From the NCBI RefSeq assembly GCF_037975245.1, contig NC_092567.1, forward strand, positions 13,656,876 through 13,720,875: a stretch of 64,000 bases of DNA, given 5' to 3'. Made by a program: the position numbers and the translations under genes. The notes under the pieces are model-generated. The model did not search any database. It was not told where the DNA came from and worked only from the letters and a program-made list of their open reading frames with translations. The DNA comes from Apostichopus japonicus (taxonomy: Eukaryota; Echinodermata; Holothuroidea; Aspidochirotida; Stichopodidae). Below are positions 1 to 15,409 of this stretch, piece by piece (the first letter of the stretch is position 1; the number at the start of each line of letters is the position of its first letter).

Positions 1-3000
1 CAAAGGAGAGGGTGCAGTGCCCCTCCCCACGAAGAAGCAGTAGGGAAACCATTAACACCCCCCCCCATTTAACATTATACATCTTAGAAAAACCTACCAA
101 TCAGCATTTGAAAAATCCATATCAGCATTTCACCCCAAAAGATCTTTACAATTTTACTTTACCCACCTCATTTTAATGTCTATTTTTCTCCAATGTGGGA
201 CTCTTCCTCTACCCAGATCATCCACAAATTCTGGCTCAAATCAAATCAAATTCTGATTTTACCAACAATAATGTGAGGCTGGCTAAATACACTGACAATT
301 GGTTACTGTTGCATCATGGTCAACCAAACGGTCACATTTACCTGAAAAAAGGGGAATGCCCATTTGACGCGAATCCCCCCCCCCCCTATTCACACATGCA
401 GTCGGCAAACTCCTGCGCAAGTCGAAAATTGAAGGTAAATAGGCCAGTTCAGAGGTACCATTAATGATATGGACGGGCGTCACCAAGGGGGGTGGGGAAT
501 GTGGGGACACGTCCTCCCATTTTTCAGAGAGGCAAATAATAAAATGTTCTAAAATTGCGTTTTATAAATATCTTTTGTAGGGGGTACAGTGGGGTGTAAA
601 ATGGCAACATATAAGACAGCAAAAACACAATTAAGCTAGCCTCAATCATAAAACACTGAGATCTACAGTATACAGCAACGTGACAATCCAGGCCCTAGGC
701 CTATATGTTTCATCAAACATGTTTTATTAAACATATTGCCACCAGATACTCATCTACACACATAATAATTTCAACAACAAAACAACACTTCTTTTTTTTT
801 TAGATTGACTTGTTCTCCATCAACACATGGTGCAATGTAATTACCAGATCCTGTACACAATCTGATGACCTGAATAGTTGATAATTTCTTATGTTTAAAC
901 TACAGGGTAGTTTATCAACTTCAAATGTTAGCGTTATGTAGGCTGGTCGTAAAAAAAACATTGTCCCAATTCCAAATATTGCCCCGTGCATCAAACCAAA
1001 TGACATTTCGAATTAAATGGACCATTATCTAGCAATGTCAGATTAGATATTATGGCAGTTTATTACAATCAATTTGCGCGTTCTCAGAAAAAAAAGGTCT
1101 CAGACACTTTCCGACATTATCATAATCCAACTAACAATAACATTTCAAATTTTTAGAGAACACTAATTCTATCGTTCTGATCTAGTCCCAAGAGTAAGTA
1201 GACTATCTCCTTTTTAAAATCCCAATTTGTGTAAAATATTATTCCACTGTGTCTTTACGTCAGGCATTCTATCAATATATAAGATGGGCTCAAAAATATC
1301 TGTACCTTTTACTGTTTAATTTGTGTTTATATTGATTAGGAAGTAGACAGTTTTAGACACTATTTACATTTGAAGGGAGGGGTGTGTTAATTGGTATTTT
1401 TGGTGCCTAACAAAATACCTTGTTTATTAATAGTACCAATTTATGTGGCCTAAGCCTCAAATGCCCCCCCCCCCCCTCCCCAATATAACAACACCTGCTT
1501 AATCTGTGATATATAACTATATCTATAACTTAAGCTACTGTACAACATCTAAACATGCAGAAGGTAAGTCCCAAATGGCATGGATCAAAACTGTATAAGT
1601 TGACCATACGCCCAGCTAAAAAAAAAATGACCAATCGTTTAACACAAGGGCCTAGGCCTCTATGAATATACTCACACCAATTCATGGGGATGTCTTTTCG
1701 CTTATGCCTAAATAAATGGCCACCTTCTTAACTTTTAAGGGGGTAGGCCTAGGTCTAAGCTACTTAGTAATGGGACTTTGAATGCGTAATATTTCAAATA
1801 ATGTAGCGACTTTCTCGGTGTAAATTCAAGGCCACTCCCTTTCTGGCAAATAAAAACCTTAATCATCCAACACTATCCAAAACTAGGGGGGCATTCAAAG
1901 TTGCAAACTTTTATTTTTATGCAATATGGATTTTAATTTTCAGGGCAAACACACGCAGTCCTAGCCACTTCCTCTTCCCTTCTCAGACATGTGAAACTTC
2001 TTCCCATAAAGCGTACACCCACGTCTGCATGTATTTACTAGCTGAAGTTTCGACCACTGTATGATTTCTATAAAAAGCCTACAGAGTGTTGTATTACTGA
2101 GCCTAGGCTGATTAGTGAAACCGGTACACACAGTAATGTAAGAAGTGGTTTACATCAAACTATGTTCAAATCAATAGTAAACTCCTATATTTTCTTAAGA
2201 AAATTGCACATGGAATTGCTCTCTAATGTTTTATTATTAAAATATCACCTTTATGCTTCCATTCTTCAATTTTGATTGCTTTTGTAAGTAACACACATTT
2301 GATCCGATGGCTCTGGTTGGTTACTAACGAAGCTAGTTACGAGACAGATTTGCCAGATACAGATTTTAAGAAGATGCAAATAGGTATAATTTCGAATTTT
2401 AGAAAAAATTATTGCGACAGAATTTTGCAATATGATTTAATAAAAATATACTCATATGAAAGACAATAAAATGGTTAGAATTTTAGTACCAATAATGATG
2501 ACCTGCAGTATCTGCAAAAGAAATGCACAGGAATACAAATAAAGTTCATTTGTCCTATATCCCCTGTACAAAATACGATGTTTGGCCCCCTCTGATGGGG
2601 GCTGTGTGTAATTTCTGAAGTTAGCCCTTAGAGAACGGATGCTAATCATTTCATACAGTAGTTTCAAATATGTAGGTCAGACAAAAATAGCAGAAACACC
2701 ATTTTTCAACAAAAGTGTCTCAGTGCTCCCCGGTCATCTGGAGACTAACATTCACCGTATTTATAGTCTGGATTAGATCAGTAAAATAAAAGAAATGTAT
2801 TTCTGTACTAGTTAATTATTGACGTGAAAATGGCAGTCAGCCAGATTTATGGGCAGTATTCTACGCAAGAGCGGTGAAATATGAATGAGTCAGAATTAAT
2901 ACATGAGTGGTTTATTTAAAACGGTTTAATTAGCAACGCGATTGTTTCCCACAAGATTTGATATCACGTTAGTTTGTGATCAGAAGTGATTTGATTTTTC

Positions 3001-3434
3001 TTTGTATTGTCGTACAACGATTAAAGGACGGGAGGACTTGAAAAGATAAGAAATGGTACAATATCACAATGTTAATCAAGGGAAATATAATTTGACAAGT
3101 CAAATAACGTAAATATTTGTTGTTACATTGAAATCCATGGAAAGTCTATTAAGAAACCGCATTTCAAGTAACAGGAATATTAACTTGTTGATGCGTGTAG
3201 AATTTGATTTACAGACCGACAAAGGGAATTGGAAGAATATCGTCATATTGGTGCTACTATATTATGAGCAGTTCAGTTGGCGTGAATGTAGAAGTCGTAC
3301 CATCTATACGTGGTGAGGTCGTTCATTGCTATAATTCGGTTCCTCTATTTGTAAACTTAAAAAATATGAAGAGATACTGATGCGAAATATTAGCCACCAA
3401 AAAGCGACAGAGACGACAACAAAACTTAAGCAAC
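1..3434. other. Unassigned AT-rich DNA
   Basis: No gene, RNA or long repeat is recognised. Only short ORFs (60-90 codons) without family motifs are present. C homopolymers occur at 58-66, 375-386 and 1464-1476. The word CCTAGGC or a close variant recurs around 696, 1651, 1747 and 2102. Confidence 0.5.
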
Positions 3435-5225
3435 TTCAGAAGAACGATCGCTCGGAAGGATCCATAATTAGTTCGATAGAAACACAGAATTAACAGAACA
3501 ATCCCACGGAAGGATCTTTATTTAGTTAAATAGAAACACACCTTAACAGTACAATCCCTCGGAAGGATCCATATTTAGTTAAATAGAAACACACCTTAAC
3601 AGAACAATCCCTTGGAAGGATCCATATTTAGTTAAATACAAACACACATTAACAGAACAATCCCACGGAAGGATCTTTATTTAGTTAAATAGAAACACAC
3701 CTTAACAGTACAATCCCTCGGAAGGATCCATATTTAGTTAAATAGAAACACACCTTAACAGAACAATCCTTCGGAAGGATCCATATTTAGTTAAATACAA
3801 ACACACCTAAACAGAACAATCCCTTGGAAGGATCCATATTTAGTTAAATACAAACACACATTAGCAGAACAATCCCTCGGAAGGATCCATATTTAGTTAA
3901 ATACAAACACACGCAGAACAATACCTTGGAAGGATCCATATTTAGTTAAATACAAACACACATTAACAGAACAATCCCTTGGAAGGATCCATATTTAGTT
4001 AAATACAAACACACATTAACAGAACAATCCCTTGGAAGGATCTATATTTAGTTAAATAGAAACACACATTAACATAACAATCCTTCGGAAGGATCCATAT
4101 TTAGTTAAATAGAACACACACCTTAACAGAACAATCCCTTGGAAGGATCCATATTTAGTTAAATACAAACACACATTAACAGAACAATCCCTTGGAAGGA
4201 TCTATATTTAGTTAAATACAAACACACATTAACATAACAATCCTTCGGGGGGATCCATATTTAGTTAAATAGAAACACACCTTAACAGAACAATCCCTTG
4301 GAAGGATCCATATTTAGTTTAATACAAACACACCTAAACAGAACAATCCCACGGAAGGATATATATTTAGTTAAATACAAACACACATTAACAGAACAAT
4401 CCCACGGAAGGATCTATATTTAGTTAAATAGAAACACACATTAACATAACAATCCTTCGGAAGGATCCATATTTAGTTAAATAGAACACACACCTTAACA
4501 GAACAATCCCTTGGAAGGATCCATATTTAGTTAAATAGAAACACACCTTAACAGAACAATCCCTTGGAAGGATCTATATTTAGTTAAATACAAACACACA
4601 TTAACATAACAATCCTTCGGAAGGATCCATATTTAGTTAAATAGAACACACACCTTAACAGAACAATCCCTTGGAAGGATCCATATTTAGTTAAATAGAA
4701 ACACACCTTAACAGAACAATCCCTTGGAAGGATCTATATTTAGTTAAATACAAACACACATTAACATAACAATCCTTCGGAAGGATCCATATTTAGTTAA
4801 ATAGAACACACACCTTAACAGAACAATCCCTTGGAAGGATCCATATTTAGTTAAATAGAAACACACCTTAACAGAACAATCCCTTGGAAGGATCCATATT
4901 TAGTTAAATACAAACACACCTTAACAGAACAATCCCTTGGAAGGATCCATATTTAGTTAAATACAAACACACATTAATAGAACAATACCTTGGAAGGATC
5001 CAAATGTTGTTAGATAGAAACGCACCTAAACAGAACAATCCCTTGGAAGGATCCATATTTAGTTAAATAGAAACACACATTAACAGAACAATCCCTTGGA
5101 AGGATCTATATGTTATTAGATAGAAACACACCTTAACATAACAATCCCTCGAAAGGATCCATATGTTGTTAGATAGAAAAAACCTTAACAGAACAATCCC
5201 TCGGAAGGATCTTAATTTAGTTTAA
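3435..5225. repeat. 53-bp minisatellite array (~34 copies)
   Basis: The unit contains AACAGAACAATCCCTTGG, AAGGATCCATATTTAGTT and AAATAGAAACACACC, and repeats about every 53 bases. Most units keep a BamHI-type GGATCC inside a short imperfect dyad (TCCTTCGGAAGGA). The first and last copies are the most diverged. Between about 4450 and 4930 the variants repeat as three-monomer blocks of about 160 bp, marked by AATCCTTCGG at 4451, 4611 and 4771. No long ORF spans it. Confidence 0.95.
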
Positions 5226-7638
<2,413 letters not shown>

Positions 7639-8815
7639 AGATCATAGCCATATATTACCTAACAACTGAATAAGAACAATTGATCATAGCCATATATTAC
7701 CTAGCAACTAAATAAGAACAATAGATCATAGCCATATATTTCCTAACAACTGAATAAGAACAATTGATCATAGCCATATATTACCTAGCAAATAAATAAG
7801 AACAATAGATCATAGCCATATATTACCTAACAACTGAATAAGAACAATTGATCATAGCCATATATTACCTAACAACTAAATAAGAACAATAGATCATAGC
7901 CATATATTACCTAACAACTGAATAAGAACAATTGATCATAGCCATATATTACCTAGCAACTAAATAAGAACAATAGATCATAGCCATATATTACCTAGCA
8001 ACTAAATAAGAACAATAGATCATAGCCATATATTACCTAACAACTGAATAAGAACAATAGATCATAGCCATATATTACCTAACAATTGAATAAGAACAAT
8101 AGATCATAGCCATATATTTCCTAACAACTGAATAAGAACAATAGATCATAGCCATATATTACCTAGCAACTGAATAAGAACAATAGATCATAGCCATATA
8201 TTACCTAGCAACTGAATAAGAACAATAGATCATAGCCATATATTACCTAGCAAATGAATAAGAACAATAGATCATAGCCATATATTACCTAACAACTGAA
8301 TAAGAACAATTGATCATAGCCATATATTACCTAGCAACTAAATAAGAACAATAGATCATAGCCATATATTACCTAACAACTGAATAAGAACAATTGATCA
8401 TAGCCATATATTACCTAGCAACTAAATAAGAACAATAGATCATAGCCATATATTACCTAGCAACTAAATAAGAACAATAGATCATAGCCATATATTACCT
8501 AGCAACTAAATAAGAACAATAGATCATAGCCATATATTACCTAACAACTGAATAAGAACAATAGATCATAGCCATATATTACCTAACAACTGAATAAGAA
8601 CAATAGATCATAGCCATATATTACCTAACAACTGAATAAGAACAATAGATCATAGCCATATATTACCTAGCAACTGAATAAGAACAATAGATCATAGCCA
8701 TATATTACCTAGCAACTGAATAAGAACAATAGATCATAGCCATATATTACCTAGCAAATGAATAAGAACAATAGATCATAGCCATATATTACCTAGCAAC
8801 TGAATAAGAACAATA
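7639..8815. repeat. 42-bp minisatellite array (~28 copies)
   Basis: The unit contains AGATCATAGCCATATATTAC, CTAGCAACTGAATAAG and AACAAT, with a 42-base period. Units are highly homogeneous. Variation is limited to a few positions: CTAACAACTG/CTAGCAACTA, and AATAGATC/AATTGATC. It is flanked by unique sequence and holds no long ORF. Confidence 0.96.
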
Positions 8816-9099
8816 TATAATGATGCAGCTACAACAAAACGTAACAGTCTGGTGAGTAGATCAATTATAAATCACTGGAAAACGTAGCAAGTCTGACAAA
8901 TGTGCGGAACGTAAATTCTGCCCAACTTCCAATGGAGTTACATAAAATTAAATCTAAGAGGGGAAAAAGGGAAACCTTTTCGTACGTTCTATGAAAGGAT
9001 ATTATTTGATATCCTTCAAGTCTATGGTCAATATAATTTGGAGCGCACCGGTAGGTTCCAAATAGCAAGGTTCAAAAACAGAAAGTGTTGAGCTGGATC
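8816..9099. other. Unassigned spacer
   Basis: Nothing is recognised between the 42-bp array and the tetranucleotide tract. Confidence 0.4.
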
Positions 9100-9462
9100 C
9101 ATCCATCCATCCATTCATCCGTCCGTCCGTCCGTCCGTCCGTCCGTCCGTCCGTCCGTCCGTCCGTCCGTCCGTCCGTCCGTCCGTCCGTCCGTCCGTCC
9201 GTCCGTCCGTCCGTCCGTCCGTCCGTCCGTCCGTCCGTCCGTCCGTCCGTCCGTCCGTCCGTCCGTCCGTCCGTCCGTCCGCCCACCCTCCCTCCATCCA
9301 TCCATCCATCCACCCACCCACCCATCCATCCATCCACCCACCCACCCACCCATCCATCCATCCATCCATTCATCCATCCATCCATCCATCCAATCATCAA
9401 TCCATCCATCCATCCGTCCAACCGTCCGTCCGTCTGTCCTCCATCCATCCATCTATCTATAT
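9100..9462. repeat. GTCC/ATCC tetranucleotide tract
   Basis: It begins with ATCC units and continues as about 40 units of GTCC (9118-9280). It then becomes mixed CATC and CACC units up to about 9455. Open frames on both strands (SVRP and TDGR repeats) are consequences of the repeat, not genes. Confidence 0.97.
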
Positions 9463-9509
9463 ATCTGTACATCAGTATTAATATCTGTGTAATATGACTA
9501 TAGCCTATA

Positions 9510-9511
<2 letters not shown>

Positions 9512-9568
<57 letters not shown>

Positions 9569-9645
9569 CCATATATATATATAACCATATATATATAACC
9601 ATATATATAACCATATATATAACCATATATATATAACCATATGAC
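9512..9645. repeat. (TA)n with ATAACCATATAT units
   Basis: A TA run up to about 9567 is followed by 12-16-base units containing AACCATATAT. This is a compound microsatellite. Confidence 0.93.
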
Positions 9646-9735
9646 ATATTGATATAACCGCAATCAATCCGCATTCACTCTCCAGTACAATCACTATGGT
9701 ACGGACTTAGTTATGTGACAAGAAGGTCTGGTGTG

Positions 9736-9753
9736 CGATTCCTATCTTCGCCT
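9736..9753 (+). repeat. 18-base match to the hammerhead 5' flank
   Basis: CGATTCCTATCTTCGCCT matches 55855-55872 with one mismatch. That segment lies immediately 5' of and into the hammerhead core. Here it is followed by unrelated sequence, so the catalytic core is absent. It may be a truncated relative of the same element. Confidence 0.4.
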
Positions 9754-11330
9754 ATAAATTGTGCGTGTGCATATACGCCGTATGTATGTGTGTATACATA
9801 TAGGCCCCTAATATCAATACTCGTCAGGATGTAATAAAATGAATATAACTGTACAAGTAAACTCCGTTATGAGCATAATTATATTCGGGGAAGCTGTGCT
9901 TCTTTCCGCTGAAAATCTAATTGGCAAATTAGGAGCAAATCTAAAAATAATCTGCTCTTTTGATCATGAAAAATGACTGTCCTAACCAGAGCATAGAAAA
10001 TAGGAACAAAGCTGGTACCAATATATTAATAATTAATATGAGTAATACTTTCCTTATCAAGTGTTGTAGTCTCAACCAGTTAAGCCTCAACCTGTTCAAG
10101 TAATTAACCATGATTGGACACTCACACATGGAGCTCATTAGTTTTATTCCTTCGTCCAAGGTTCGTTAGTGGTCACAACTATCAATTTAAGTCTGCTTGA
10201 TTGCCACAATTGTATTAACAACTTTTAGTACTATATCATGAAAGAATATATTACTTGTCTTTTGTTAGATAATGTTATAGTTTGCCTCATATTTAATGTT
10301 CACTATATATATCTATTCATCTGCTTGTATATATCCTATATTGTTAGCTATATGTTATTTTGTCTATATACAGAGTATAAGTCAATAGCTTCAAATATTG
10401 TAAGGTGAATTCCTATAAGAAATATCACGTATCACGTGATCCATGGTTAAAACACGTATTGATTCACGCTGTCCATCGCTCACTTTCCGATGGATAAGCC
10501 ACATAACGATATACGGCACGCTTTACAAACAAATGCTCAATGTGGCGTAGGGGTGTTTTATACAGGGTCTTTTCATTTATTTCGCACCAACACACGTGCA
10601 TATATAGCCTATATATATATATATATTTGTAAATATGTGATATGTAGTGATGTTAAATCGAAAGTTGTCAATAGCACGTTTAAACTTATACCTTTCCTTA
10701 AATCTAGATTGGTTCGATCGCTCGGCAATTGTGAATGATTGCATCTTGTCTATGTAACTTTATGACTATTTTATCAATGCTATAGGAAGGATGCTTCAGT
10801 ACTGGGTACCACTAAGTTTTGAATTCTTGATACGTTTCAATACATTACTCTCATTCATCACGATGCTACTCATTAGCTCAACTAATCAACTCTTTTTCAG
10901 CTAATGAAGGAAGCAAATCACTGATTTTGAGGGCGGTCTGATATGTTGTTTGATAATAGGTGCTCTGTCATTTTATTATGCTCATAGTTTTCAAAATCTT
11001 CAGGTTCCATATGTGATTTTAGTTAAAGGCTTGGTCGAATTTCCAGCTTCCTGTAAAACATTCTAGACGTGTTAAGCCCAATATCACGGGTAGATATGCA
11101 GTGGCGGCATTTACACTGCCGGTGCCAGTTACACCTATAAAAGATTAAATTTCACCAAACATTAAAATTTCACATCTGCACGATAATAATAAGGTTCTGA
11201 CAGCACATTAACACTATAAGTAACACAGTAGTATACCTCTTATGCAGTATTAAACAATAATTATTAATAGCACGTAAGAAAACCTCGATCACAATATCTA
11301 TAAGCTCAGGCTGCAGCAGATCCTCAAAAT
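9754..11330. other. Unassigned DNA upstream of the peptide gene
   Basis: No ORF with recognisable features and no long repeat. A short TA run lies at about 10608-10625. GCAGTGGCGGCAT at about 11099 looks like a hAT end, but no partner end was found. Confidence 0.4.
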
Positions 11331-11331
11331 C

Positions 11332-11570
11332 AACGCATGCGTTATCCTCATTTTGTCGTAGCCAATCAAACAGCAGTTAGCTACTTGTGTGAAAAAGTTG
11401 GAGTATATAGTGAATGAGACAATGCGCATGTGCGAATAGGTTCGTCCTGGTGGGATTGGCTATTCGATGCTTTGAGATCGTTCGTAATACGTGGGAGAAA
11501 AAATTGGGGAAAGAGCAAATGAAAATCCGCTATTAACAGGTATAAAATTCTGATCGAGTGAAACGCAGCA
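11332..11570 (+). promoter_or_regulatory. Putative promoter of the neuropeptide gene
   Basis: TATAAAATT at 11541-11549 lies about 205 bases before the start codon, which would give a ~180-nt 5' UTR. Upstream are a CCAAT box (11362-11366), an inverted CCAAT (ATTGG, 11455-11459), a GCGCATGTGCG word near 11424-11434 resembling an NRF-1 site, and a perfect 12-base palindrome AACGCATGCGTT (11332-11343). Box spacing suits a TATA-type Pol II promoter. The transcription start is inferred, not seen. Confidence 0.5.
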
Positions 11571-11752
11571 GTTATTGAGAAACAAATGTCAGGGAAGCAA
11601 CTCAGAGAAGTCAGATTTGAATCGAAAGTAATCCATATTTCATTGTGAAGTTAGAACAAGTATTCGGTTTTTTGGTTTGTTGAAACTTTACTAACAAAAT
11701 TTAGTTATTGTAAAGAGGCTAAAGGAACAACTAGAAAAGGCATTGCCACGAA

Positions 11753-12257
11753 ATGGCCAATTTGTATTACATATCTATTTCGCTGATTGCTGTCGTTGTA
11801 CTATCATCAGTAATATGCGTCCTTGCTGACGGAATCGACGGCGAAAGTCCGCTGGCTAAACGGAGGCGCCTCTCCATAGAAAAGCTTCGAAACACCGGTC
11901 GACTTCGCAGAATTTTCAAAAAGCGTTTCGACGAGAACGAATTTCAAGGAGTTGATGACGAAGATGAACTTATGAGCCCCACTGACTTCCTTGATTTTTT
12001 GGATGAACTGGAAGCACTGGAAAGACTGAAGGAGAATAAAATCGAGTATGAGAAAAGAGGCAACGCAAGAAGGGAAGGGTCAAGGAAAATGAACGGATGG
12101 TATACCGGAATGTTCGGAAAAAGATCCTCGGCTGCATCTATACGAGAAACAAGAAACATTCCCCAGACGTATCTATCTGGAGATTACTTTGGCAAACGGT
12201 TTAGCGACGAGAGTCCCGCCGAAGGGCTTGACTGGAAGAGAACCTACAACCTTGAAG
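11753..12257 (+). CDS. Neuropeptide / peptide-hormone precursor, 5' coding exon
   Basis: This is a secreted precursor that should be processed in the regulated secretory pathway. Residues 1-25 form a signal peptide: a hydrophobic core around ISLIAVVVLSSVICV, with likely cleavage after VLA. Basic sites follow at 36-39 (KRRR), 52-53 (RR), 56-58 (KKR), 101-102 (KR), 123-124, 148-149 and 162-163. Residues 59-100 are an acidic spacer. Two sites are Gly-Lys-Arg, so two C-terminally amidated products are predicted: MNGWYTGMF-amide (113-121) and a peptide ending in NIPQTYLSGDYF-amide (up to 146). FSDESPAEGLDW (150-161) would be a non-amidated product. The exon ends at a consensus donor, GAAG|GTATGT, after the first base of codon 169; reading on gives an artefactual 180-aa ORF. 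The Y-x-G-x-F-amide ending recalls tachykinin-type cores, but the family is not established. Confidence 0.85.
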
Positions 12258-12430
<173 letters not shown>

Positions 12431-12546
12431 AAACCAGTCTTATCAGACCACAGCCGATAAACTGGAAGTCCAAAATTAAGATTTTTCTGCTATCAGCTCT
12501 TGAGTTCAAACTTATAACTTGTTATTCAATACATAAAATTCCATGA
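12431..12546 (+). CDS. Possible second exon of the peptide precursor (tentative)
   Basis: After the acceptor-like TTTTTTAG, joining in phase 1 keeps the frame open for 38 codons to TGA at 12544-12546. The predicted tail (ETSLIRPQPINWK, then a hydrophobic stretch) has no cleavage or amidation site and no family resemblance. No AATAAA follows closely. This may be chance, and a distant 3' exon is equally likely. Confidence 0.15.
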
Positions 12547-15409
12547 GTTTAAATATTCTCTCTCTTAAATAAGACGAGTCAAACGTTCGGAAAATGTCTA
12601 ATTTGTCTTTTACTTTCTTAAAACTTACATTGAGATGATGAAATACCGTACTGAGAACCGAATGGAAATATTAAACACTTGCTCAGTAACATTTACATAA
12701 ACAAATACGAGGCTGCCTTTATTTGATAAAGTCCAATCTTGAGTAATACTCGGTAGTAAGTAACCACAATTTTTTGTTGATAATAGAGAGTATTGCTGTA
12801 CTACCATGGACTTCCCATAAAGTATATACAAATGTCAGACACTAATATTGTTCGTTTTATATTGTATTGATATTTTAAAATCCAGAAAACTTCAGACTGA
12901 TATTAATATGAAATGAAATTTCCCTTTCTAAATTCATGTCCGAAACATTTGTTAGCTGTAATAGTTCCATTAAACCATAACAGAATGCATGGCGTAGACG
13001 GTCCCTTACATATTGCTTGTGGTAGAAGTAATATCTTTACTAGAACAATTCCAACTGTTAAATTGATTTACACCGCCTTCACGCCTCTTGGACAATTTTA
13101 TTACATTTTCAATTACTTTATAAGTAGTTTATGGATATACGTATGTGACGATAGCCAAACCTTCCAAACGTCAAGCAATAGGCTAAATGCATTTGGTCAA
13201 GCGTACTGCACAATGAACTCTAATGAAATCAGACATTAATAGTAACTAGAACTGCAATATTCGACAGTATCATTGCAACAGGTGGAATATTATTACAGTA
13301 TGTACGGTATCGATAATAGCTAAATGTAAAAACAAATACAGTTGAATTCAAGCACTTTATAGCTTGATCGATATGAAATGATTTACCTGGTGCAAAAAAT
13401 GATCAACTAGTGATGACTTTTTATGTTTGTTATTAGGTTGTATTTCTAACTTTGCTAGTATTTTGAGTACATATACTAGGCATTAAATGTAAAGATGTTA
13501 AGCAGCTTATGACAAAGTAGAGTTAGTTTAGGCAATAGGAACTTACATATTTGCCATAGAGCCAAACAAAGGTATACATAATTCAAAAAAAAAATTGTAC
13601 TTCATTTATACCACAAAAAACGGGTGTAAATTTATATTTTTAGTAGTATTATTATAAAATACAAATGCAGTTACAAATTTCTTGTTTATATGAACACGCC
13701 ATGAACAACGTATGTTGTTGACTTGTATGGGGAAAGTTATAGTGAACTAGATCATCGCAGAATAATTGTATTTTCCGAATTGCATCATGGGATGGGTAAT
13801 GGTTTCCGATGCAAGAAAGGAGTTAAATGCAAACACCTTTTTACTACCACCCTCTCTTCTGTAACTGCTAAAGTTCGGTTTTCTATTTCTGTAACTAAAT
13901 CAACGATCTCGGCCATATGGCTCGGGTTGACGCGTCTAAAGCGAGACCATTTCTATCTCTTACCTTTGTAGATGACCCTTCCAATAGTCACACAGGTAAC
14001 ATATATGCTGCGGTTCATCTCATCACCAGGGAATTTGAAGGATATGCTTCACTTTTTTACCGAAATTTGATTTTTTGAGAAAATTAGAGCACTTTTCAAT
14101 TGTATATTTCATTTGAGTGTATCAAGGTATATAACGTTTCACTATTCATTAACTCACTCCGCGCAGCAGGCGTGGGTTTTATGCATTATCAATCAAAAGC
14201 TTATTTCGGCAAATGAATCCCTACACCATATGAGTATTCGCCCATGTGAGACAAAAAGACAGGCGATAATACTTTGGGCATATGGCTGATACAAATCAAC
14301 TGTTAATTTAATATCCTTATTAGGAACATAATAACCGTGAAGTACGCAAAGAAGACACTATATAAGTCGGCCCAGTTTAGATTGACTAGGTCCATAGGGT
14401 CCAGTGTGTATTGGGTCCAGTGTGTATAGGGTCATGGTTATGACACCTATTGGGAACAATTTAATCCCCAGTGGGCAACGCTATGTCTCCTAATAAAGGT
14501 ATAAGGAATTGCATTAACGAGAGTTGGATCATACATTGACACACTAACACACAGACCTATATAATTTTTGGAATTATAACACTAGTTGAATTTTCTGATT
14601 ATAAATGTGAAAGGATAGGAAATGAAATATAGATATAAAGACTCCAAGATATATGGTTTATTGTTACTTTCAGCAATTGAAATGTTTATTCTGTTTATTC
14701 TCATCAACTGAAGAGACCTTCCTGAAATTTGACGTCGATAAATGTAGATACTAGCCCTGTTGGTTTTACCAATTATTTTTTAATGTAAGCTTTTGCATTA
14801 TATGAGTGAACTGTACCTTATACATAATTAAGAGTGTTATAGAGTACATTCAAGGACATTGTTATAATGTTCTATCCCTGAATCAAGAAAGAAAATTATA
14901 AGGTTGACATTACCGTTCCATCGTCATATCATAGCCATGAATGCTTCAGTTAATGACAGTCAACTTCAGTGAATGACGATACTTCCGATAATTTTAAACC
15001 TAAATACTTCTGGAAGCTCATGGTTTTACGGGACGGGAAGACGGTTTTATTATTCCATGCAAAGTTGTCATGGTTACACTTGTGATGGGATAGCTCTGCA
15101 CTCATTCAAGACGTAACTGGATGACCGAACCGTCTGATCGGCCTGATATACATAGATTTGTTTTAATGCCTTATTGAAGGTATGTCGCTTCCTTGCGAAA
15201 TCAATAGGAAGGTTGAAACAAATATAGCTTCGAAACTTCAAAATAACTTTGGGTAATTTCGTCACCATTTGAGGTTTCTAAAACATACCATGTACAGGAG
15301 CTAAGTGTATGCAACCTTTCAAGTCCTTTCGATTCCATAATTAAGGATTTCAGTGCAATGGTGAATACTGTATCTTGAACTACCGTGTTTATATTTTGCT
15401 TTTGAAGCC
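12547..15409. other. Unassigned DNA downstream of the peptide exon
   Basis: It could be intronic if the peptide gene continues. Frames of 60-108 codons (such as 12913-13239 and 13723-13971) lack motifs. A GGGTCCAGTGTGTAT word is tandemly repeated at about 14398-14430. No other repeat is evident. Confidence 0.4.

Noticed and set aside
9002-9694. 230-codon minus-strand ORF of TDGR/MDGW repeats
   Set aside because: It spans the GTCC/ATCC tract and TA repeats; the frame is an artefact of tetranucleotides.
11099-11111. CAGTGGCGGCAT as the left end of a hAT element
   Set aside because: No inverted right end or target duplication could be found around the peptide gene.
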